64,000 nucleotides of DNA, from contig CAVSBE010000008.1 in the NCBI GenBank assembly GCA_963726135.1, positions 372,001-436,000 on the forward strand, given 5' to 3'. The translations under genes were made by a program, and so were the position numbers. Below the pieces are notes generated by a model. The model did not search any database, had not been told where the DNA came from, and saw only the letters and a program-made list of their open reading frames with translations. This document shows, piece after piece, positions 47,045 through 56,207 of the stretch; position 1 is the first letter of the stretch, and every line of letters starts with the position of its first letter. Source of the stretch: Bog-473 sp963726135. Its GTDB lineage: Bacteria > Actinomycetota > Acidimicrobiia > Acidimicrobiales > RAAP-2.

Positions 47045-47788
47045 CTACCGGCCACGCCGCTCCACAATCCGGGAGCGCCTGGCGCCCATGAACGGTCGTC
47101 GGGAGCCGGCGGGCTCGAAGACAGCGGCGCCCGCCGTGACGATACCGACAGACAGCAAGATGGAGCCGACGGCGTCCAGCGGGGTGTGCCAGAGCGCGCC
47201 GACCACGGCCAGCGACATCAGAACGGTCCAGGCGACGCCGAGGACGAACGTGACGTACCGCGCCCGAGTACCGAGGAGCGGGAAGAGGGCCAGCCACATG
47301 GCCGCCGCGGTCGCGCTGACCACGGTGACGTGTCCGGAGGGAAATGTGAGCTCGCCATAGTACGTCCGATGGACCAGTTGCTTGACGACGCGCTCGCTGA
47401 TCAGCAGAGCCGCACCAGCAAGCGCGGCGTAGACGGCGACACGCAAGACGGCTCGCCTGAACCACGCGAGGACAAGGGAAACAGCGAGGGCTGCGCCGAC
47501 AGCCGGGGCGGCAAGAAGCTCGGCGAGATGAGCCCAGGCAAGGACCACAGAAGGGGTGCCGAGCGACTCGAGAACACGGTCCTCGAATGCATACGGGGAG
47601 TGGCCGTGCGCCACGGCCAGCGCCAAGAGCCCTGTCGCGAGCAGGCACGCCGCCGCAATGACCACGAGTCTGCTGCGAAGCACGAACAGCAAAACTAGGT
47701 GGCCCAGGAGATCTGTCGGCGGCAGCGACTCGGAGGGACGCGGACGCGCAACAGGTGACGCCGGCCACTCCGAGTCGAGCCGGCCCAC
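47045..47788 (-). CDS. PAP2-family membrane phosphatase
   Basis: A 247-residue polytopic protein with the three PAP2 motifs: KQLVHRTYYG (motif 1, degenerate), LTFPSGHVTVV (motif 2 with PSGH) and VVGALWHTPLDAVGSIL (motif 3 with the catalytic His and Asp). About five or six membrane segments. Such enzymes dephosphorylate lipid phosphates such as undecaprenyl diphosphate or phosphatidate; the substrate is not evident. GTG 47788 is the longest start; an internal GTG before ARPRPSESLPPTDLLG is also possible. It converges on the MMPL gene. Confidence 0.85.
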   Translation of the reverse strand: MGRLDSEWPASPVARPRPSESLPPTDLLGHLVLLFVLRSRLVVIAAACLLATGLLALAVAHGHSPYAFEDRVLESLGTPSVVLAWAHLAELLAAPAVGAALAVSLVLAWFRRAVLRVAVYAALAGAALLISERVVKQLVHRTYYGELTFPSGHVTVVSATAAAMWLALFPLLGTRARYVTFVLGVAWTVLMSLAVVGALWHTPLDAVGSILLSVGIVTAGAAVFEPAGSRRPFMGARRSRIVERRGR

Positions 47789-48095
47789 CGCACATCTCGA
47801 GCTCTACTCGGTTATCCACAGGTCGAAGCTCCGGTCTCAACTCGGTGAGAGGACACGACGAGTGCCGCGAAATGAGAACCGGAACCGTGCAAACTTGCAC
47901 GGAACCATGGGACGTTCGTGGGACTCCACCGACTGCATTGAGAGGCCACCAGGCGAACTCGCGCTTCGACCGACCCGGCGACCGGCAGCGGGATTCTGTC
48001 CGCTCGCTGGTCTCAGGACCCGGTGTGGGGGCGCCCCTCAAAGCGTGGTGACAGGTCGCTCGAACCCCAACGAGAGCACTCGGGTCTGTACGGTC
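47789..48095. other. Intergenic region with a short inverted repeat
   Basis: No gene is supported. TTATCCACAGG at about 47812-47822 resembles a DnaA box, but only one copy is seen. GTGCAA-AC-TTGCAC (47886-47899) is a perfect inverted repeat and may be a regulator site for the divergent PAP2 and stalk-protein genes. Confidence 0.4.
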
Positions 48096-48647
48096 ATGTG
48101 GCGCGCGCCGCACGCGAACCCGGGCCGGGCCAATCGAGTGATACCCACACTCGATTCAGATCGGCTACGTGCCGAGCCCGGCGTGGAACCACGACGGCGA
48201 CATCTGACCTGGCGGACGCGGCCGATCATCGCCGCGGTGGCCGCAGTGCTGTTCGCCTCGACCTTGGGCTACCTGATCGACAACCAGGTCTCCGAGCAGG
48301 GACGCTTCGACCGGGCCCAGAGGTCGCTGATCACGACGCGCCACCGGACCGCACAGGTGTCGGGCGACCTGGCCCACCTCCGCCAAGAGGTCTCCGTCCT
48401 CCTCGCGCAGGTGGCGAGTGGAACCACCACATGGAACCAGGACACGGCTCAGCTCAAGGCGGCGCAGTCCGCCTTGGCCGTGGTCCGGGAGGACGTGTCC
48501 CAACAGAGCTCGCGCATCGGAGCGCTCCACACGTGCCTGGGCGGTGTGCAGCAAGCGCTCAACGCGCTGGCGGTGAACAATCAGGCGACGGCCGTCTCTG
48601 CGCTGAACTCGGTGGCATCGAGCTGCACGGCGGCTTCCGGTGTCTGA
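48096..48647 (+). CDS. Membrane-anchored stalk protein of unknown function
   Basis: About 183 residues: a short cytosolic segment, one membrane helix (IIAAVAAVLFASTLGYLI), a predicted coiled coil (LAHLRQEVSVLLAQVASG, LKAAQSALAVVREDVSQQSS) and a compact C-terminal module HTCLGGVQQALNALAVNNQA ending SVASSCTAA, with two cysteines about 30 residues apart. The next gene repeats this layout and module, so the two arose by duplication. ATG 48096 or GTG 48138 could be the start. Its stop overlaps the next GTG. No known domain was recognised. Confidence 0.72.
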   Translation: MWRAPHANPGRANRVIPTLDSDRLRAEPGVEPRRRHLTWRTRPIIAAVAAVLFASTLGYLIDNQVSEQGRFDRAQRSLITTRHRTAQVSGDLAHLRQEVSVLLAQVASGTTTWNQDTAQLKAAQSALAVVREDVSQQSSRIGALHTCLGGVQQALNALAVNNQATAVSALNSVASSCTAASGV

Positions 48648-49962
48648 CCGCGCGTCACCGTACCGGCGGCTCGTCGTCGTCGGGGTGACCGTCCTGTGCG
48701 CGGCTCTGTTGGCCGCCGCGATCTGGACCGACGTCGACACGCATACGCGTACGCGCCATGAAGAGACAGCGCTCGCCGCGGCCGACGCCCATCTGAGCGA
48801 GCTTCGCCACCAGGTGGCGGTGACGAAGGCCACCAAGACGAGCACCACCACCAAGCGCGACGAACTCGAAGCCTTCATTGCGGTGAGCCTCGGCCTCCTG
48901 TCGACAGCCAACGCGTCGCTCAACGCCAACAAGGTGGCCGCCTTTCTCCAGGGGGTCGACATCAACACGCTCGAGACCTGCCTCGGGGGCATCCAGAACG
49001 CCTTGAGCGCGATCAGGTCCAACAACAATGCCCAGGCCACCACGGACATCTCCGCTGTGTCTGCGGCGTGTACCCAGCTCGAGGGGGGCATCTCCTCGGG
49101 ACTCGTCTATCCCTTCGACTTCCCCGATCCCGACGTGACGCTCGTCGGATCGACGTACTACGCCTACGCCACGAACTCCGTGTCGGGGAACATCCAGATC
49201 ATCGAGTCGACGGACCTGACCCACTGGACTGCCGTCGGCAATGCGCTGCCGAACCTACCGTCATGGGCAACGGCCGACTTCACCTGGGCTCCGTCGGTGG
49301 CGTTCATCGGCGGTAAGTACGACCTCTATTACGCGGTCGATCCCACCGCAAGCACGACAGAGTGCATCTCGGTGGCGACCTCGGGCTCGCCCGCCGGGCC
49401 CTTCGTGGACTCCTCGACAGCGCCTCTCGAGTGCCAACCCTCGCTCGGCGGCGCCATCGACCCTGATGCGTTCGTGGACACCAACGGAACCTCCTACCTG
49501 TTCTGGAAGTCCGGTGCGGCCGGCTCGTCACGTATCTGGGCGCAACAACTCGATCCCTCCGGCACCACGTTGGCTGCGGGGTCGACCCCGACGAACATCT
49601 TGCTCCCAGACCAGTCCTGGGAGGCCGGCACCGTCGAGGCGCCTGACATGGTGGCCGTCAACGGCCGCTACCTCCTGTTCTACTCGGGCAACGATTGGTC
49701 CAGTGCCAATTACGCCGTGGGCGTCGCCAGCTGCACCGGACCGCTCGGGCCATGTGCCGACATATCGCCCAACCCGATCCTCTCAAGCGGCAACGGCGTG
49801 AGCGGCCCCGGAGGTGAATCGGTCTTCCCAGACACGAACGGCCACCTCTGGATCGCCTTTGACGCCTGGAGTCCCAGCGCCGTGGGCGGCTCGAACAGTC
49901 GCGGCCTCTACATCCGCAGCCTCGATCTGTCCGCGGTGCCCAGTGTCGGCGATCCCCCCTGA
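48640..49962 (+). CDS. Membrane-anchored GH43-type glycoside hydrolase with stalk module
   Basis: A 440-residue protein: membrane helix at about residues 10-28, coiled coil at 40-80, the module LETCLGGIQNALSAIRSNNN (Cys114, Cys144), then a five-bladed propeller hydrolase. The GH43 catalytic set is present: base Asp in FPDPDVTLVG (163/165), pKa-modulating Asp in GAIDPDAFVD (274/276) and acid Glu333 in GTVEAPDMV. GH43 enzymes cut arabinan, xylan or related furanosides; the enzyme would face outward. GTG 48640 overlaps the stop of the paralogous stalk gene, so the two are coupled. The specific substrate is not predictable. Confidence 0.87.
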   Translation: MSDRASPYRRLVVVGVTVLCAALLAAAIWTDVDTHTRTRHEETALAAADAHLSELRHQVAVTKATKTSTTTKRDELEAFIAVSLGLLSTANASLNANKVAAFLQGVDINTLETCLGGIQNALSAIRSNNNAQATTDISAVSAACTQLEGGISSGLVYPFDFPDPDVTLVGSTYYAYATNSVSGNIQIIESTDLTHWTAVGNALPNLPSWATADFTWAPSVAFIGGKYDLYYAVDPTASTTECISVATSGSPAGPFVDSSTAPLECQPSLGGAIDPDAFVDTNGTSYLFWKSGAAGSSRIWAQQLDPSGTTLAAGSTPTNILLPDQSWEAGTVEAPDMVAVNGRYLLFYSGNDWSSANYAVGVASCTGPLGPCADISPNPILSSGNGVSGPGGESVFPDTNGHLWIAFDAWSPSAVGGSNSRGLYIRSLDLSAVPSVGDPP

Positions 49963-50075
49963 GCCACGCTCGAGCCCACGAACGAGCCGGCACCCTTGAC
50001 GGCCACGGGAGGCAGCGGACCGTGGTCCGGACCGGTAGTACTGTCGATGACAACCCGATGAGCGAGGAGAAACGA

Positions 50076-50183
50076 ATGCGGACAGCGTCTGTGTCCATCA
50101 GGAAAGGAGGGATCAATCGAGAGGACTTGACGTATGATGCAATCGTTTCACCAAAAGAATCTGGAAGATGTCGCCAGTTGTAA
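50076..50183 (+). CDS. Possible small ORF in a 323-bp intergenic region
   Basis: The interval 49963-50285 has no larger gene. This 35-residue frame starts at ATG 50076 with GAGGAG six bases upstream, encodes MRTASVSIRKGGINREDLTY and 15 more residues, and is lower in GC than its surroundings. No homologue is recognised. It may be a leader peptide, a gene remnant or chance. Confidence 0.25.
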   Translation: MRTASVSIRKGGINREDLTYDAIVSPKESGRCRQL

Positions 50184-50285
50184 CGCCTTCCATGCCGAGC
50201 GGGGTCGTCGCCATGATGCCGCTGCATCGAAGCTCCCCCGCCGTCACGAGGCCGACCTGAGCTTCCCGTCTGACGGTTGGGCCCG

Positions 50286-51185
50286 ATGACAGATCATCGG
50301 CCCGCCACAAGAATGCACGCCGATGAGGTCTGGATCGATGACTCACTGGTGCGCGATCTCCTGAGGCGGCAATTCCCGCAGTGGGCGGGTCTGTCGCTCG
50401 GGCGCATGACCTCCACCGGCACCGACAATGCCATCTACCGCCTTGGCGACCACATGGGAATTCGGCTACCGCGAATCCATTGGGCGGAAGCGCAGATCGG
50501 CAAGGAGCAGGAATGGCTCGAGCTCCTGGCCGTTCACCTGCCGGTGGGACTGCCGGTGCCCGTGGCCAAAGGGGAACCCGGCTCGGGATACCCGTTTCCA
50601 TGGCTGGTCTATCGGTGGCTGGAGGGTGAGGACCTCCAACACTCGCCTGTCGACGACTTCGAACAACTGGCCAGGGAGCTTGCTGCCTTTGTCCTCGCCC
50701 TCGGTCAGGTCGATCCGGCGGGCGGACCACCTGCGGGCCGCCGGGGTGGTCTGTTGGCACCGCACGACGAGTTGGTTCGAGCGTGCATTCCTGGGCTGGA
50801 AGGGATCGTCGACACCAGCCGTGCATTGGCGGTCTGGCAGGCTGCTGTCAGCGCCCATCCGTGGGAGGAGGCACCCGTATGGGTGCATGGCGACCTTCTT
50901 CCGGGCAACATCTTGATCCGCAACGGTCGGCTGAGCGGCGTTATCGACTGGAGCGCGGCCGGGCTCGGAGATCCGGCCTGTGAGGCGATGTTGGCCTGGT
51001 CCCTCCCCCCGGGGGCCCGCCGCGTGTATCGCCGGACCCTTGCCTTCGACGACGAAACGTGGGCTCGAGCTCGCGGATGGGTGGTGGAGCAGACTGCCCT
51101 GTTCATCCCCTACTACGCCAAGACCATTCCGGACGCCGTGGCTGCCGCGAGAGTCCGTTTACAAGCCGTCCTCGAGGACGGTTGA
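50286..51185 (+). CDS. Aminoglycoside phosphotransferase-like kinase
   Basis: A 299-residue APH-family kinase. The catalytic loop is VWVHGDLLPGNILIR (HGDxxxxN) and the metal loop GVIDWSAAGLGDPACE. An N-lobe ATP site includes MTSTGTDNAIYRLGD and GIRLPRIHWAEAQIGKE; the linker holds FPWLVYRWLEGE. The acceptor could be an antibiotic or a small metabolite; nothing in the neighbourhood decides. ATG 50286 is one of several possible starts (50313 is another). No strong ribosome-binding site. Confidence 0.85.
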   Translation: MTDHRPATRMHADEVWIDDSLVRDLLRRQFPQWAGLSLGRMTSTGTDNAIYRLGDHMGIRLPRIHWAEAQIGKEQEWLELLAVHLPVGLPVPVAKGEPGSGYPFPWLVYRWLEGEDLQHSPVDDFEQLARELAAFVLALGQVDPAGGPPAGRRGGLLAPHDELVRACIPGLEGIVDTSRALAVWQAAVSAHPWEEAPVWVHGDLLPGNILIRNGRLSGVIDWSAAGLGDPACEAMLAWSLPPGARRVYRRTLAFDDETWARARGWVVEQTALFIPYYAKTIPDAVAAARVRLQAVLEDG

Positions 51186-51278
51186 CGAGAGCTCCGTGAG
51201 CTCTGTTCGACCCGTTGTGTCACATCCGGCCGGGCTACGTGGTCTTAGAGGGTGTAGTCCCCGAAACGAAAGGAGATC

Positions 51279-51752
51279 ATGATGGACCCTCGGTTGAACC
51301 TCTATGACAGTGCGGTTGCTGGGAAATTCGCCAAGTACATCAACTCGTCGGGCTCGGTCATCACCGACTCGACGCTCCCGGCTCCGACGCAGGAGCTGGT
51401 GAAGATCAGAGCCAGCCAGATCAACGGGTGTTCCTTCTGCCTGGACATGCACACCAAGGACGCCGAGCATCGCGGGGAAACCTCCGTGCGGCTCCACCTG
51501 GTCGCGGCGTGGCGTGAGGCGAGTGTCTTCACCGAAGCCGAGAGGGCCGCTCTCGAGCTCACCGAGCAGGGCACCCGTCTCGCTGAGGCCACCGGCGTCT
51601 CCGACGAAGCATGGGCGAACGCGGCCAAGCACTACGACAATGAGCAGCTCGGCGCATTGGTGTGCCTCATCGGCCTCATCAACGTCTACAACCGCATGAA
51701 CGTGATCACCCGGCAGCCCACAGGTGACTACAAGCCTGGACAGTGGGGTTGA
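51279..51752 (+). CDS. Carboxymuconolactone decarboxylase/AhpD-like protein
   Basis: A 157-residue helical protein with the AhpD-type core ELVKIRASQINGCSFCLDMH: Cys51-x2-Cys54 and the nearby His form the redox/proton-relay site of alkylhydroperoxidase-like proteins. The later VRLHLVAAWREASVFTEAER and GLINVYNRMNVITR complete the family pattern. It probably detoxifies peroxides or relays thiol electrons. ATG 51279 follows AAAGGAG at 51268-51274, an excellent Shine-Dalgarno. It stands alone. Confidence 0.9.
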   Translation: MMDPRLNLYDSAVAGKFAKYINSSGSVITDSTLPAPTQELVKIRASQINGCSFCLDMHTKDAEHRGETSVRLHLVAAWREASVFTEAERAALELTEQGTRLAEATGVSDEAWANAAKHYDNEQLGALVCLIGLINVYNRMNVITRQPTGDYKPGQWG

Positions 51753-51898
51753 GGGTGCAGAGCGTGCCGGTCCCCGAGAGACGAAGCCGGTGACCTGGCA
51801 CGAGGGTGGGAGAACTCCGGGGTCTGGCATGAGGTCACGACCAGATCGCGAACAAACCGTGATCTTCACGCGAACGCGGTGGCGTTCCCCCCCTCACC

Positions 51899-52117
51899 TT
51901 GGCCGTGATTGGCGGCATCGCATGCGGCATCGCGAACGGAAATCCGGGTCCGGGCAATGGCCTGCCCGAGACCCCGTACGCCGTCGCCCTTCCCGCGCTG
52001 GCTCTTGCCGCCTGTGGCGGCGTGTTCGTGCTTCGTCGGCGCCGGATCTCATCAAACAGCGCCCTGAAGGGAGCCACCGGGTATCCCCCGGGCCCACCAC
52101 GGCGACCGACCTGCTGA
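51899..52117 (+). CDS. Small protein or remnant ending in an LPETP-type C-terminal anchor
   Basis: About 72 residues from TTG 51899 (GTG 51905 also possible). The notable part is LPETPYAVALPALALAACGG followed by VFVLRRRR: a short Pro-Glu motif, a hydrophobic span and a basic tail, in the manner of sortase-type or related sorting signals. There is no signal peptide, which a sorted protein would need, and the upstream frame is closed by TGA at 51860. It is probably the tail of a decayed surface-protein gene. Confidence 0.35.
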   Translation: MAVIGGIACGIANGNPGPGNGLPETPYAVALPALALAACGGVFVLRRRRISSNSALKGATGYPPGPPRRPTC

Positions 52118-52127
52118 CCAGGCCGGT

Positions 52128-52544
52128 CTAGCACTCCTCTCCCACCGCCCTCCGGACCTCTCGCAGGAACCGGGCCTGCTCGGCCTGCGTCGTCACGGGC
52201 AGCCGGACAAAGTCCTCGTCGTGCAGCCTGGCGTCGGCGAACAGCCCCGCCGGGTCGGCGTGGAAGTGCACGAAGGCCCGTGTGCGTCGGTAGAAGACGC
52301 CGGGCCCCTTCTCGACGAGCCCGCTGACGGAACGCAGCGCCTCGAGAAGGCGGTCGATCTGCTCCAGGTCGGGGGGCGTCGCGTGCCGCACAGGGACACG
52401 GTATGCCGTGACGAGCGCGACTTCGGGTGCCGGGGGTGTGGCGTCGAAGCCGACCCGGTGCAGGAAGGCCCGGGGGTTGCGAAGGGAGCGCAATCGCCTC
52501 CCTGCTCCGGGATCAGCTCTGGAGACAGCGTGCACCGCCGCCAT
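52128..52544 (-). CDS. Conserved hypothetical protein
   Basis: Up to 138 residues; a start further in, before VPVRHATPPDLEQIDRLLEA, is also plausible. The core has GPGVFYRRTRAFVHFHADPA and FVRLPVTTQAEQARFLREV, which looks like a small alpha/beta domain. No signal peptide, membrane segment or known catalytic motif is seen. The stop is at 52128. It diverges from the efflux cluster, and the shared upstream region carries a palindrome. Confidence 0.6.
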   Translation of the reverse strand: MAAVHAVSRADPGAGRRLRSLRNPRAFLHRVGFDATPPAPEVALVTAYRVPVRHATPPDLEQIDRLLEALRSVSGLVEKGPGVFYRRTRAFVHFHADPAGLFADARLHDEDFVRLPVTTQAEQARFLREVRRAVGEEC

Positions 52545-52596
52545 GTGAGGCAGAGCGGGGTCCGCTGGGCACCCTCTGGGAAAGAGAGCGAATTTC

Positions 52597-52610
52597 GAGC
52601 GATATCGCTC
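52597..52610. promoter_or_regulatory. Perfect 14-bp palindrome upstream of the efflux cluster
   Basis: GAGCGATATCGCTC is a perfect palindrome 96 bases before the adaptor gene, in the region shared with the divergent hypothetical gene. Size and symmetry suit a TetR- or MarR-type operator, but no regulator gene is adjacent. Confidence 0.45.
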
Positions 52611-52705
52611 TGACCAGGCCTCTTAGGGTGCTCATATGTACAAGACCAAGCGGGCTCACAGCTGGGGTTCGGCTCGTTGTGAGTTGGTTCGGCTGAACTC
52701 GGACC

Positions 52706-54156
52706 ATGGTGCGAACGGAATCAACCGTGGGCACGGGCAGCCCGGCCGACCTCACCCAGGAGCTCCCGCTCGACGACGAGAACGTGCTCGCGCCCGAGCA
52801 GCGGTCGGCCTGGCGTCGGTACCGCTGGCCCATCGTCGCTGCGGCCGTCGTCCTCGTCGCAGCTGCTGTGGCGCTGCCCCTCTGGCTCACGTCGGGTTCG
52901 TCCACCCCGGGCGGCCTCTCCGTCACGACGGTGACGGTCCCGGTGACGACGGGGACCATCCAGCAGACGGTCACCAGCTCGGGCACGCTCGAACCGGCCA
53001 GCCAGGCGAATCTCAACTTCGCCGTCTCGGGGACCGTCACCGCGGTCGACGTCAAGGCCGGGCAGAGCGTGACAGCGGGACAGGTGCTTGCCACCGTCGA
53101 CACGACTGCGCTCTCCGAGGAGGTCGAGCGCGGCACAGGCACAGCTGACGTCGGCCGAGGATCGCCTCTCGAGCGACGAGGCTGCCACCAGCCCGTCCCA
53201 GAGCACGATCGACTCCGACCAGGCGTCGGTCACCTCCGCCGAGTCCTCGCTCTCGACGGCGCAGACCAACCTGAACGACGCCTCGCTGACGTCGACCATC
53301 GCGGGCACCGTGGCCTCGGTGAGCCTCACGGTCGGCCAGCTGGTTACCGGCACCGGCAGCGGGAGTACCGGCAGCGGGGGTACCGGCAGCATCGGCAGCG
53401 GGAGTACCGGCACCGGGCAGCACGGGCACCGGAAGCACGGGCACCGGAAGCACGGGCACCGGAAGCACGGGCAGCAGCTCGGGCCAGATCGTCGTCATCG
53501 GCACCGACTCCTACGTCATCAACACGACGGTCGACGACACCCAGATCGGCCAGATCACCCAGGGCGACCAAGTCGACATCACCCTCGGCAGCGGCTCGAC
53601 GTCGTCGGGGGCTGCAGCACCCGCGGCGTCGTCCACGGCGGGATCCTCTGGCCCGGGGACAGCGGCCTCATCGAGCTCGGGGACGATCTATGGCACGGTG
53701 GGCTCCATCAGCCTGGTCGGCAGCCAGAGCTCCAACGTCACGACGTTCCCGGTCGTCATCGACGTGACAGGGAACCCGTCGGGCCTCTACGCCGGAGCGA
53801 GCGTCGGCGTCTCCATCATCGTCAAGCAGCTCAACAACGTGACCGAGGTGCCGACCAACGCCATCAGTTACGACTCCAGCGGCCAGGCGACGGTCACCGA
53901 GGTGGTGAACGGAGCCCACGTCGTGAAAGACGTCATCGTCGGCACCGCCGAGAACGGTGAGACCCAGATCACGAGCGGCGTGAGTACCGGCGCCAAGGTG
54001 CTCGAGCGCCAGATCACCTTCAAGGCCCCCGGCGGCGGCACCGGCGGAATCTTCGGCGGCACCGGCACCAGAGGCGGTAGCTTCCCCGGCGGCGGCGGCG
54101 GCTTCCCCGCTGGCGGCGGCTTCCCCGCCGGCGGCTTCTCGGGCGGCGGCGGGTGA
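52706..54156 (+). CDS. MacA/HlyD-type efflux adaptor, frame-disrupted
   Basis: A membrane-fusion protein of about 483 residues if joined. The N-terminal membrane helix (WPIVAAAVVLVAAAVALPLW), barrel-sandwich half-motif (LNFAVSGTVTAVDVKAGQSV) and coiled-coil hairpin (SAEDRLSSDEAATSPSQST) lead to the second half-motif TIAGTVASVSLTVGQLV and a beta-barrel (VVIGTDSYVINTTVDDTQIG). The C-terminal tail is Gly-rich. The frame steps forward twice: at GAGCGCG 53126-53132 and in the Gly/Ser/Thr repeat at GGG 53415-53417. It would link the MacB-type pump to the envelope. The stop overlaps the ATPase GTG. Confidence 0.82.
53345..53474 (+). repeat. Short tandem repeats coding a Gly/Ser/Thr linker
   Basis: Degenerate 15-bp units such as ACCGGCAGCGGGAGT are followed by three exact copies of ACGGGCACCGGAAGC. 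They encode TGSTG-type linker repeats in the adaptor protein. One extra G in the middle shifts the frame. Such repeats are prone to slippage. Confidence 0.8.
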
Positions 54157-54905
54157 GCGCTATCACGCCGCCTCTCGGCACGTCCGTCGTCACGGCGCTT
54201 GACCCCGTCATCGACCTCGAACGGGTCACCAAGGTGTATCGGACCGGGTCCATCTCGGTCGCCGCGCTCCGCGGGGTGAGCCTCACCATCGAGCAGGGTG
54301 AGTACGTGGCCATCATCGGGCCCTCGGGCTCGGGGAAGTCGACGCTCATGCACATCTTGGGCTGCCTCGACGTCCCGACGGCGGGCCGCTACCACCTGGC
54401 CGGCGAGGACGTGAGCCACATGAGCGAGACGGCCCTGGCCGAGGTGCGCAACCGACGTATCGGCTTCGTCTTCCAGCAGTTCAATCTGCTCGCGTCCATG
54501 ACGGCCTGGCAGAACGTCGAGCTGCCGCTCGCCTACGCCGGCGTCCCCCGGAGCGAGCGCAAGGAGCGTGCCGTCCGGGCCCTGGGCCGCGTCGGGTTGG
54601 CCGGCCGGATCCAGCACCGGCCTGGCGAGCTCTCCGGCGGCCAGCAACAACGCGTCGCCGTCGCCCGCGCGCTGGTCACCGAGCCAGATCTCATCTTGGC
54701 CGACGAGCCCACCGGCAACCTCGACTCGGGTTCGGCCGCCGAGGTCATGCGACTCATGGGCGACCTGCACGAGGCGGGTCGCACCCTCGTACTCATCACC
54801 CACGACGCCGATGTGGCCTCCGCCGCCGGTCGTGTCGTGGGCATCCGCGACGGGCTGCTCTCGGAGAGGGACGAGAGTCACCTCGAAAGTCAGAGTGTGC
54901 GGTGA
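54153..54905 (+). CDS. MacB-type ABC transporter ATP-binding protein
   Basis: A 250-residue ATPase of the LolD/MacB class: Walker A IIGPSGSGKSTLMHILGCLD, Q-loop GFVFQQFNLLASMTAWQNVE, signature LSGGQQQRVAVARALV, Walker B LILADEPTGNLDS and H-loop LVLITHDADVAS. It drives the FtsX-type permease encoded next. GTG 54153 overlaps the adaptor stop, and its own TGA overlaps the permease GTG, so adaptor, ATPase and permease are translated as one unit. Confidence 0.94.
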   Translation: MSAITPPLGTSVVTALDPVIDLERVTKVYRTGSISVAALRGVSLTIEQGEYVAIIGPSGSGKSTLMHILGCLDVPTAGRYHLAGEDVSHMSETALAEVRNRRIGFVFQQFNLLASMTAWQNVELPLAYAGVPRSERKERAVRALGRVGLAGRIQHRPGELSGGQQQRVAVARALVTEPDLILADEPTGNLDSGSAAEVMRLMGDLHEAGRTLVLITHDADVASAAGRVVGIRDGLLSERDESHLESQSVR

Positions 54906-56146
54906 GCTGGCTCGAGACCGTGCGCACGGGGTTCAACGGCGTGCGCAGCCACCGGCTGCGGTCTTCACTCACCGTGCTCGGCATCCTCATCGGCATCGCC
55001 GGCGTCATCATCGCGGTGGGCCTGGGCGAGGGGGCCTCCAGTCAGGTGACCTCCGAGATCAACTCATTGGGCTCCAATGTCTTGACGATCACACCGGGCA
55101 GCACGACCTCGAGCACCGGCATCCGGCAGGCACTGGGCAGCGCGTCCACGCTGACCATGGCCGACGTGTCCGCGCTCTCCTCGCCGGTCGACGCCCCCGA
55201 CGTCAAGGCCGTCGCCCCGATCACCTCTCAGACCGAGGTGCTGACCGCCAGCGGCCAGACGGCGACGACCAGTGTGCAAGGGACGACACCCAACTGGCTG
55301 AGCGTGCGCGGACGCACGCTGGCCGAGGGCCGCTTCGTCGACAACCAGGACGTCAAGGACCACGCCGCGGTCGCCGTCTTGGGAGCGACCACGGCATCGG
55401 AGCTCTTCACCCGCGGCGACCCGGTCGGCCAGACCGTCGACGTCAACGGCGTCCCGGTGACGGTGGTCGGCGTCCTCACCTCCTCTGGCGCCTCGAGCTC
55501 CTCGTCGAGCACCTCCAATCCCGACGACACCTTGATCATCCCCATCACCACTGGGGCCGAGCGAATCTTCGGGGGCACCTCGCGCAACTCGGTCAGCTCC
55601 ATCGCGCTCCAGGCCCGATCCTCGGGCGACCTAACCGGCGCCTATCAAGAGGCCGATCACCTCTTGCTCGAGCTGCACGGCATCACCAACTCGACTAACG
55701 CCGACTTCACCATCACCTCTGAGCAGTCGCTCATCGCGGCCAACACCTCGGTCGACCACACGCTGACGATCCTCCTCGGCGGCATCGCGGCCATCTCGCT
55801 CATCGTCGGTGGCATCGGGGTCATGAACATCATGTTGGTCTCGGTGACCGAGCGCATCCGTGAGATCGGGCTGCGCAAGGCGCTGGGCGCCACCCCGCGC
55901 GTGATCCGGCGCCAGTTCTTGGTCGAGGCATCGGTCCTGGGGGTCATCGGCGGCATCCTCGGCGTCGCGGCCGGGATCCTGGGCGTCATCTACCTGCCGG
56001 GCCTCATCGGTGACCCCATCTCGACGAGCCCGACCGCGGCGGTCGGTGCCCTCGCCATCGCCCTCGCCATCGGGGTTGTCTTCGGCGTCTACCCGGCCAG
56101 CCGAGCCGCCACGCTGGCGCCCATCGACGCCCTGCGCGGCGAGTAG
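54902..56146 (+). CDS. MacB/FtsX-type ABC transporter permease
   Basis: A 414-residue permease with one N-terminal helix (SSLTVLGILIGIAGVIIAVG), a large outward MacB periplasmic-type domain (SNVLTITPGSTTSS, VNGVPVTVVGVL) and three C-terminal helices of the FtsX domain (AAISLIVGGIGVMNIMLVSV, EIGLRKALGATPRVIRRQFL, VFGVYPASRAATLAPIDALR). In Gram-positive bacteria such pumps export peptides, lipids or antibiotics or sense them. The Ser-rich loop SGASSSSSSTSNPD is unusual but in frame. Confidence 0.93.
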   Translation: MSWLETVRTGFNGVRSHRLRSSLTVLGILIGIAGVIIAVGLGEGASSQVTSEINSLGSNVLTITPGSTTSSTGIRQALGSASTLTMADVSALSSPVDAPDVKAVAPITSQTEVLTASGQTATTSVQGTTPNWLSVRGRTLAEGRFVDNQDVKDHAAVAVLGATTASELFTRGDPVGQTVDVNGVPVTVVGVLTSSGASSSSSSTSNPDDTLIIPITTGAERIFGGTSRNSVSSIALQARSSGDLTGAYQEADHLLLELHGITNSTNADFTITSEQSLIAANTSVDHTLTILLGGIAAISLIVGGIGVMNIMLVSVTERIREIGLRKALGATPRVIRRQFLVEASVLGVIGGILGVAAGILGVIYLPGLIGDPISTSPTAAVGALAIALAIGVVFGVYPASRAATLAPIDALRGE

Positions 56147-56207
56147 CGCCATCCAAGAGTTCCACGATCCCCACGACAACAACAGCAACAAGAGAGGAAT
56201 CATTCAC

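Noticed and set aside
47812..47822. Replication origin suggested by TTATCCACAGG
   Set aside because: Only a single DnaA-box-like copy is seen, and dnaA, dnaN or rpmH are not nearby.
53345..53474. Possible CRISPR-like direct repeats
   Set aside because: Units are 15 bp, contiguous, without spacers, and encode a Gly/Ser/Thr linker inside the adaptor gene.
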